Below, piece by piece: positions 7,417 to 10,624 of a stretch of 10,624 nt of DNA. How positions within the stretch are numbered: position 1 is the stretch's first letter; the number at the start of each line of letters is the position of its first letter. This DNA is from an uncultured Lachnospiraceae bacterium (GTDB taxonomy: Bacteria; Bacillota; Clostridia; Lachnospirales; Lachnospiraceae): positions 1 through 10,624 of the forward strand of contig CALYVE010000031.1 in the NCBI GenBank assembly GCA_945492935.1, in the 5' to 3' direction. The notes under the pieces are model-generated. The model had not been told where the DNA came from. It ran no database searches and worked only from the letters and a program-made list of their open reading frames with translations. Made by a program: the position numbers and the translations under genes.

Positions 7417-8202
7417 GTGAAAATTATCGTATGTATTAAGCAGGTACCTGATACAAAGGGTGGCGTTAAGTTCAACCCGGACGGTACATTGGATAGAGGA
7501 GCAATGCTCACAATCATGAATCCTGATGATAAGGCTGGTCTTGAGGCTGCTCTTAGAATTAAGGATGCAACAGGTGCAGAAGTTACAGTTATTACAATGG
7601 GTCTTCCAAAGGCTGCAGACGTACTTCAGGAAGCAATCGCTATGGGTGCTGACAAGGGTGTTCTTGTAACAGACCGTGTTCTTGGTGGTGCTGATACTTG
7701 GGCTACATCTACAACACTTGCAGGTGCACTTCGTAAGCTTGATTATGATTTAATTATTACAGGTCGTCAGGCTATCGATGGTGATACCGCTCAGGTTGGT
7801 CCTCAGATCGCTGAGCATCTTGGTCTTCCTGTTATCTCTTATGCACAGGAAATCAAGGTTGATGGGGACAGCGTAGTAGTTAAGCGTGTATATGATGATG
7901 GTTATCATATGGTTAAGGCTAAGATGCCATGTCTTATTACAGCACTTTCAGAGTTAAATGAGCCTAGATACATGACACCGGGCGGAATCTTTGATGCAGT
8001 GAATGCAGAGATTACAACATTTGGCAGAGCGGATCTTGTTGATGTTGATGATTCAGACCTTGGTCTTAAGGGTTCACCTACAAAGATTGCCAGAGCTTCA
8101 GATAAGGTTCGTAAGGGCGCTGGTGAGAAGATCGTAGCAGAGTCTCCGGAAGACGGAGTAAACTACATTGTAGGTAAGTTACTTGATAAGCATGTAATCT
8201 AA
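7417..8202 (+). CDS. etfB: Electron transfer flavoprotein beta subunit
   Basis: This is the EtfB subunit (261 residues) of the Bcd-associated electron transfer flavoprotein. Family features are the start MKIIVCIKQVPD, the segment TGRQAIDGDTAQVGPQIAEH (115-134) and VYDDGYHMVKAKMPCLITA. In electron-bifurcating Etfs the beta subunit carries the FAD that accepts electrons from NADH; this form is expected from the linkage with bcd, but bifurcation is inferred, not shown. The start is GTG at 7417. The AAGGAGG at 7402-7408 lies 8 nt upstream and overlaps the bcd TAA (7401-7403). No other in-frame start fits the family N-terminus. Confidence 0.96.
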   Translation: MKIIVCIKQVPDTKGGVKFNPDGTLDRGAMLTIMNPDDKAGLEAALRIKDATGAEVTVITMGLPKAADVLQEAIAMGADKGVLVTDRVLGGADTWATSTTLAGALRKLDYDLIITGRQAIDGDTAQVGPQIAEHLGLPVISYAQEIKVDGDSVVVKRVYDDGYHMVKAKMPCLITALSELNEPRYMTPGGIFDAVNAEITTFGRADLVDVDDSDLGLKGSPTKIARASDKVRKGAGEKIVAESPEDGVNYIVGKLLDKHVI

Positions 8203-8223
8203 TAAAGGAAAGTGGTGAATAAA

Positions 8224-9285
8224 ATGGGCGCAATGAACGCAGAAGAATATGCAAAGTACAAGGGCGTATATGTCTTTGCACAGCAGGTAGATAATGTAAT
8301 TAGCGGCATCTCTTTCGAGCTTATCGGCGAAGGTAAGAGACTTGCTGAGCAGTTAGGTGTAGATGTAACTGCAGTATTAATCGGTTCCGATGTTAAGGGC
8401 TTAGCTGACGAGTTAGCTGAGTACGGTGCTGATAAGGTTATCGTTGTTGATGATCCTGAACTTAAGAATTACAGAACAGAGCCATATGCACATGCATTAG
8501 CATCTGTTATCAATGAGTACAAGCCGGAAATCGTTTTGGTAGGTGCTACAGCAATTGGTAGAGATCTTGGTCCTACAGTTTCAGCAAGAGTAAAGACCGG
8601 TCTTACAGCTGACTGTACATTACTTGAGATCGCTGATTTCCCAATTAATCCAATTCCGGGACAGGAGCAGAAGCACAATCAGCTTCTTATGACACGTCCT
8701 GCATTTGGTGGTAACACAATCGCTACAATCGCTTGTCCTGACAATCGTCCACAGATGGCTACAGTTCGTCCAGGCGTTATGCAGAAGCTTGAGAAGAAGC
8801 CGGGTGCTAAGGCAGAAGTGATTGAGTTCAATCCTGGTTTCACACCGGACAACAAATATGTAGAGATTCTTGAGATTTCTAAGGCTGTTTCAGACATCAA
8901 GGACATCATGGATGCAAAGATTCTTGTATCTGGTGGTCGTGGTGTAGGTTCTGCTGAGAACTTCAAGATTCTTGAGGACCTCGCAGAGGCACTTGGCGGA
9001 CAGGTATCTTGCTCACGTGCCGTTGTAGATTCTGGCTGGATGCCAAGAGATCTTCAGGTAGGTCAGACAGGTAAGACTGTACGTCCAAATGTATATTTTG
9101 CAATCGGTATTTCAGGTGCTATTCAGCACGTAGCAGGTATGGAAGAGTCAGACATCATCGTTGCAATCAACAAGGACGAGGATGCTCCAATCTTCGATGT
9201 AGCTGATTACGGTGTTGTTGGTGATTTGAACAAGATTGTTCCTCAGCTTACAGAGGCAATCAAGGCTCAGATGGCAAGCAAGTAA
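8224..9285 (+). CDS. etfA: Electron transfer flavoprotein alpha subunit
   Basis: This is the EtfA subunit (353 residues from ATG 8224). The C-terminal FAD domain carries the EtfA signature YFAIGISGAIQHVAGM (291-306), preceded by VSGGRGVGS and SRAVVDSGWMPRDLQVGQTG. These bind the alpha-FAD that passes electrons to Bcd. The N-terminal domain holds VGATAIGRDLGPTVSARVKTGL. Tandem GTG codons at 8212 and 8215 are in frame, so a longer form from 8212 (357 residues) is possible. They lie only 2-5 nt from AAAGGA (8204-8209), while ATG 8224 has GGTGA 5 nt before it, so I prefer the ATG. It is the last gene of the operon and is followed by a terminator. Confidence 0.95.
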   Translation: MGAMNAEEYAKYKGVYVFAQQVDNVISGISFELIGEGKRLAEQLGVDVTAVLIGSDVKGLADELAEYGADKVIVVDDPELKNYRTEPYAHALASVINEYKPEIVLVGATAIGRDLGPTVSARVKTGLTADCTLLEIADFPINPIPGQEQKHNQLLMTRPAFGGNTIATIACPDNRPQMATVRPGVMQKLEKKPGAKAEVIEFNPGFTPDNKYVEILEISKAVSDIKDIMDAKILVSGGRGVGSAENFKILEDLAEALGGQVSCSRAVVDSGWMPRDLQVGQTGKTVRPNVYFAIGISGAIQHVAGMEESDIIVAINKDEDAPIFDVADYGVVGDLNKIVPQLTEAIKAQMASK

Positions 9286-9303
9286 TTCATAGAATAGCAT
9301 AAG

Positions 9304-9335
9304 AAAAGAGGTTGTCTTTATGACAGCCTCTTTTT
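9304..9335 (+). terminator. Intrinsic terminator of the butyrate operon
   Basis: A 13-bp stem pairs 9304-9316 (AAAAGAGGTTGTC) with 9322-9334 (GACAGCCTCTTTT), with one G-U pair and a 5-nt loop, and the 3' arm runs into TTTTT. It starts 19 nt after the etfA stop. The A-tract on the 5' arm means it could also act on minus-strand transcripts arriving from the rpn relic. Confidence 0.92.
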
Positions 9336-9376
9336 GCGTTTGTGCGACTTGTGGCGCGGGACCCTGTCTATTGTTC

Positions 9377-9415
9377 AATCAGAAATAATTGCTGATAAAG
9401 CAATTATTTCTGATT
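9377..9415 (-). repeat. Perfect 17-bp inverted repeat at the 3' end of the rpn relic
   Basis: The left arm 9377-9393 (AATCAGAAATAATTGCT) and right arm 9399-9415 are perfect reverse complements separated by GATAA. The hairpin overlaps the stop codon of the minus-strand relic (9414-9416). Neither strand has a T-run after the stem, so it is not a textbook terminator. A perfect stem beside an Rpn-type gene suggests an element end or a transcript-protecting hairpin that travels with the gene; that is inference. Confidence 0.7.
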
Positions 9416-9874
9416 ATAGATTCATATAACGTTTGGTGATTTCTTCAACATCATAGTTTGGAGCATACTCATTTGCAATTGTAACTATTTTTTCAATAAT
9501 TTTCGGGTTTTCCTCTAATGCGTCTGAAATCTGTTCGATTGTTTGTGATTTTTGAAGCTTGACACAAATTATCTTGATGCGTGCAAGAAGTTCTCCTTGG
9601 GTAATACCTTCAGCAAGTCCTTCAGCATGTCCTTCAGCAAGTCCCTCAGCAAGTCCTTCCTTTCGTCCTTGTTCGCGTTCTTCTGCACGGAATAACTTTT
9701 CTCTCCGTTCAAATGTGTAATCCAATGCAGCCACTTGTTTCACCTCATTTCCCTTTTCTAATAAAAAGTCTTCTAATACGTGTTGTTCAATGCATTGTAC
9801 ACCTGCAGGCAGTTTTTTTGATTCTCCAAGAGCATGGAAAATACACTGCTTTTGTACTCTCGTATTTGTGCCAT
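9414..9874 (-). pseudogene. Rpn-family recombination-promoting nuclease/putative transposase, internal-deletion relic
   Basis: From ATG 9874 (minus strand), 7 nt after GGAGG, the frame reads MAQIREYKSSVFSML followed by VYNALNNTY and stops at 9773-9775: a typical Rpn-family N-terminus of 33 residues. In another frame, CIEQHVLEDFLLEKGNEV continues to 9414 and is a typical Rpn C-terminal region. It ends with a GLAEG/GHAEG repeat linker and a helical tail with EQISDALEENPKIIEKI. Intact members are about 300 residues with a PD-(D/E)XK nuclease core; that core is missing here. The two ends meet at TGCATTGAACAACACG (about 9779-9794), which encodes both NALNNT in one frame and CIEQHV in the other. 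A longer frame from a TTG at 9911 gives 165 residues but translates through the Shine-Dalgarno, so its first 36 or so residues are not genuine. The product is most likely nonfunctional. Confidence 0.8.
9607..9654 (-). repeat. Four 12-bp tandem repeats encoding GLAE units
   Basis: CCTTCAGCAAGT on the plus strand is repeated four times in register (9607, 9619, 9631, 9643) with single-base changes; one changes GLAE to GHAE. A fifth, degenerate unit follows at 9655. The repeat encodes the linker of the Rpn relic. Such tracts are typical of this family and prone to copy-number change by slippage. Confidence 0.85.
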
Positions 9875-9880
9875 AAATGG

Positions 9881-9889
9881 ACCTCCTTA
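9881..9889 (-). promoter_or_regulatory. Shine-Dalgarno of the rpn relic
   Basis: The minus strand reads TAAGGAGGT, 7 nt before ATG 9874. Its strength shows that the original start is at 9874 in the 33-residue frame, not the TTG at 9911. Confidence 0.75.
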
Positions 9890-9891
9890 CT

Positions 9892-9929
9892 GCAGGAACA
9901 CTATATGGCAAATTAATTCATGTTCCTGC
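9892..9929 (-). promoter_or_regulatory. Leader dyad upstream of the rpn relic
   Basis: GCAGGAACA (9892-9900) and TGTTCCTGC (9921-9929) form a perfect 9-bp inverted repeat with a 20-nt spacer. In the minus-strand transcript the hairpin ends just before the Shine-Dalgarno. It could be a leader hairpin that tunes translation, as seen in other transposase genes, or an operator. It is visible in sequence; the function is inferred. Confidence 0.5.
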
Positions 9930-10014
9930 GATTAAATTGAAAAGAATTTAAAAGCAAGAATTCATGAAAAAAGATGAAAAGAATAAAAGAATACAAGAAA
10001 ACTGCTTTGAAAGA

Positions 10015-10043
10015 AGTATAACACGCAAAATGCTCATATACAA
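10015..10043 (-). promoter_or_regulatory. Promoter of the rpn relic
   Basis: On the minus strand, TTGTAT (10043-10038) and TATACT (10020-10015) are separated by exactly 17 nt. Transcription would start near 10008, giving a leader of about 130 nt before ATG 9874. It lies directly after the stop codon of the traX-like gene, in the only gap where a promoter would be expected. Confidence 0.55.
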
Positions 10044-10055
10044 GGAAATCCGGCA

Positions 10056-10624
10056 TTAATACAAAATTAAATTCAATCCATACAACACAAGTAAGTGGAT
10101 TGGGTAAAACAAATAAAAGAATAATTTTAGATTTGGACCTTTCTTTCTGCTATACATTACAATAAATACGAATGATATTAAGCAGTAAAACTGTATATCA
10201 CCGGAAAGAACGTAAGTCAACATAAATACCAAAATGAATTGTACACATGTGTATTTCAAGACCATAGCATCGTTTTCGAAGTCTTTTTCGGGAATACGAA
10301 ACAGATAAAAAACAATGATTAACAAGATGCCGTAACATCCGTATGAAAAATGAAACTGTTCTGCACAATACAAAATTGAGATGAGAACAAGCAGCCCCGT
10401 GGCATATGCTAACGTTGCGTTCGAGGAAGCTGACTGAATTTTGCGTATGCAGGAATCAATTACAATCAGGGCGAATAATCCGAATAAAAGCGTGAAGAAA
10501 ATATTCAAATTGTGTTTGGCAAATGTTTTTTGATACATTGCAAGGTTATAAGGGATTTGGGAAATGAGTGCAAAAACTGACAAGCGAATGATATATTTCC
10601 GGATGTTTTTTGTATGGTAAAACC
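10056..10624 (-). CDS. TraX-family membrane protein (partial, 5' end outside window)
   Basis: The frame is open from the right edge to TAA at 10056-10058. The first residues visible are FYHTKNIRKYIIRLSVFALIS, continuing QIPYNLAMYQKTF. These match the TraX family, whose F-plasmid member acetylates pilin; chromosomal copies in Firmicutes have no established role. At least four hydrophobic segments are visible: around NIFFTLLFGLFALIVID, TGLLVLISILYC, YGILLIIVFYLF and FILVFMLTYVL. The end is the typical family terminus FYLFYPIHLLVLYGLNLILY. About 188 residues are present; the family is usually around 230-250, so only the N-terminal part is missing. Starting at the TTG at 10583 would cut a family-like segment, so I treat the gene as running off the window. 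It is unrelated in function to the butyrate operon. Confidence 0.8.
   Translation of the reverse strand, partial: FYHTKNIRKYIIRLSVFALISQIPYNLAMYQKTFAKHNLNIFFTLLFGLFALIVIDSCIRKIQSASSNATLAYATGLLVLISILYCAEQFHFSYGCYGILLIIVFYLFRIPEKDFENDAMVLKYTCVQFILVFMLTYVLSGDIQFYCLISFVFIVMYSRKKGPNLKLFFYLFYPIHLLVLYGLNLILY

Noticed and set aside
9346..9376. GGGACCCTGTC next to the rpn relic as a transposon terminal inverted repeat
   Set aside because: I found no inverted copy on the far side (9912-10055) and no target-site duplication.
9607..9666. Short tandem repeats as a CRISPR-like array
   Set aside because: The 12-bp units are contiguous, without spacers, and encode the GLAEG linker of the Rpn relic.

Overview
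The window looks like the chromosome of a low-to-moderate-GC, anaerobic, butyrate-forming Firmicute, most likely of the Lachnospiraceae (Butyrivibrio/Roseburia/Coprococcus type). This rests on the clostridial butyryl-CoA pathway genes in the order thl-crt-hbd-bcd-etfB-etfA, strong AGGAGG-type ribosome binding sites, and an Rpn-type transposase/nuclease relic with a GLAEG-repeat tail. The genus assignment is inference.

Region 1 (1-3053, + strand) is a two-gene unit. It holds a divergent actin-like MreB-family protein without mreC or mreD beside it, followed 9 nt later by a YgiQ-family radical SAM protein. A few codons of an unidentified upstream gene may lie at the left edge. An AT-rich inverted repeat ends ygiQ.

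Region 2 (about 3067-9335, + strand) is the core butyrate operon. A well-formed extended -10 promoter lies just before thl, and a strong intrinsic terminator follows etfA. Thiolase condenses two acetyl-CoA, Hbd reduces acetoacetyl-CoA, and crotonase dehydrates the product. Butyryl-CoA dehydrogenase with EtfAB then reduces crotonyl-CoA, with expected flavin-based bifurcation to ferredoxin. The hbd gene is bracketed by two hairpins without U-tracts (5204-5235 and 6172-6201), which are candidates for setting relative mRNA levels within the operon. All expected catalytic residues are present. The enzymes that convert butyryl-CoA to butyrate (But, or Ptb-Buk) are not in this window.

Region 3 (9377-10624, - strand) converges on the operon. 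It holds a broken Rpn-family recombination-promoting nuclease gene whose start and tail survive out of frame with each other. Its middle, including the nuclease core, appears to have been lost between short direct repeats. The relic keeps a good promoter, a 5'-leader dyad, a strong Shine-Dalgarno and a perfect 17-bp inverted repeat at its 3' end. Upstream of it lies a TraX-family membrane protein gene that runs off the right edge.

No RNA genes, CRISPR arrays or defence systems were seen. The main part is a well-known metabolic operon. The less ordinary observations are the MreB paralogue with a replaced phosphate-1 aspartate, the intra-operon hairpins and the Rpn deletion relic.
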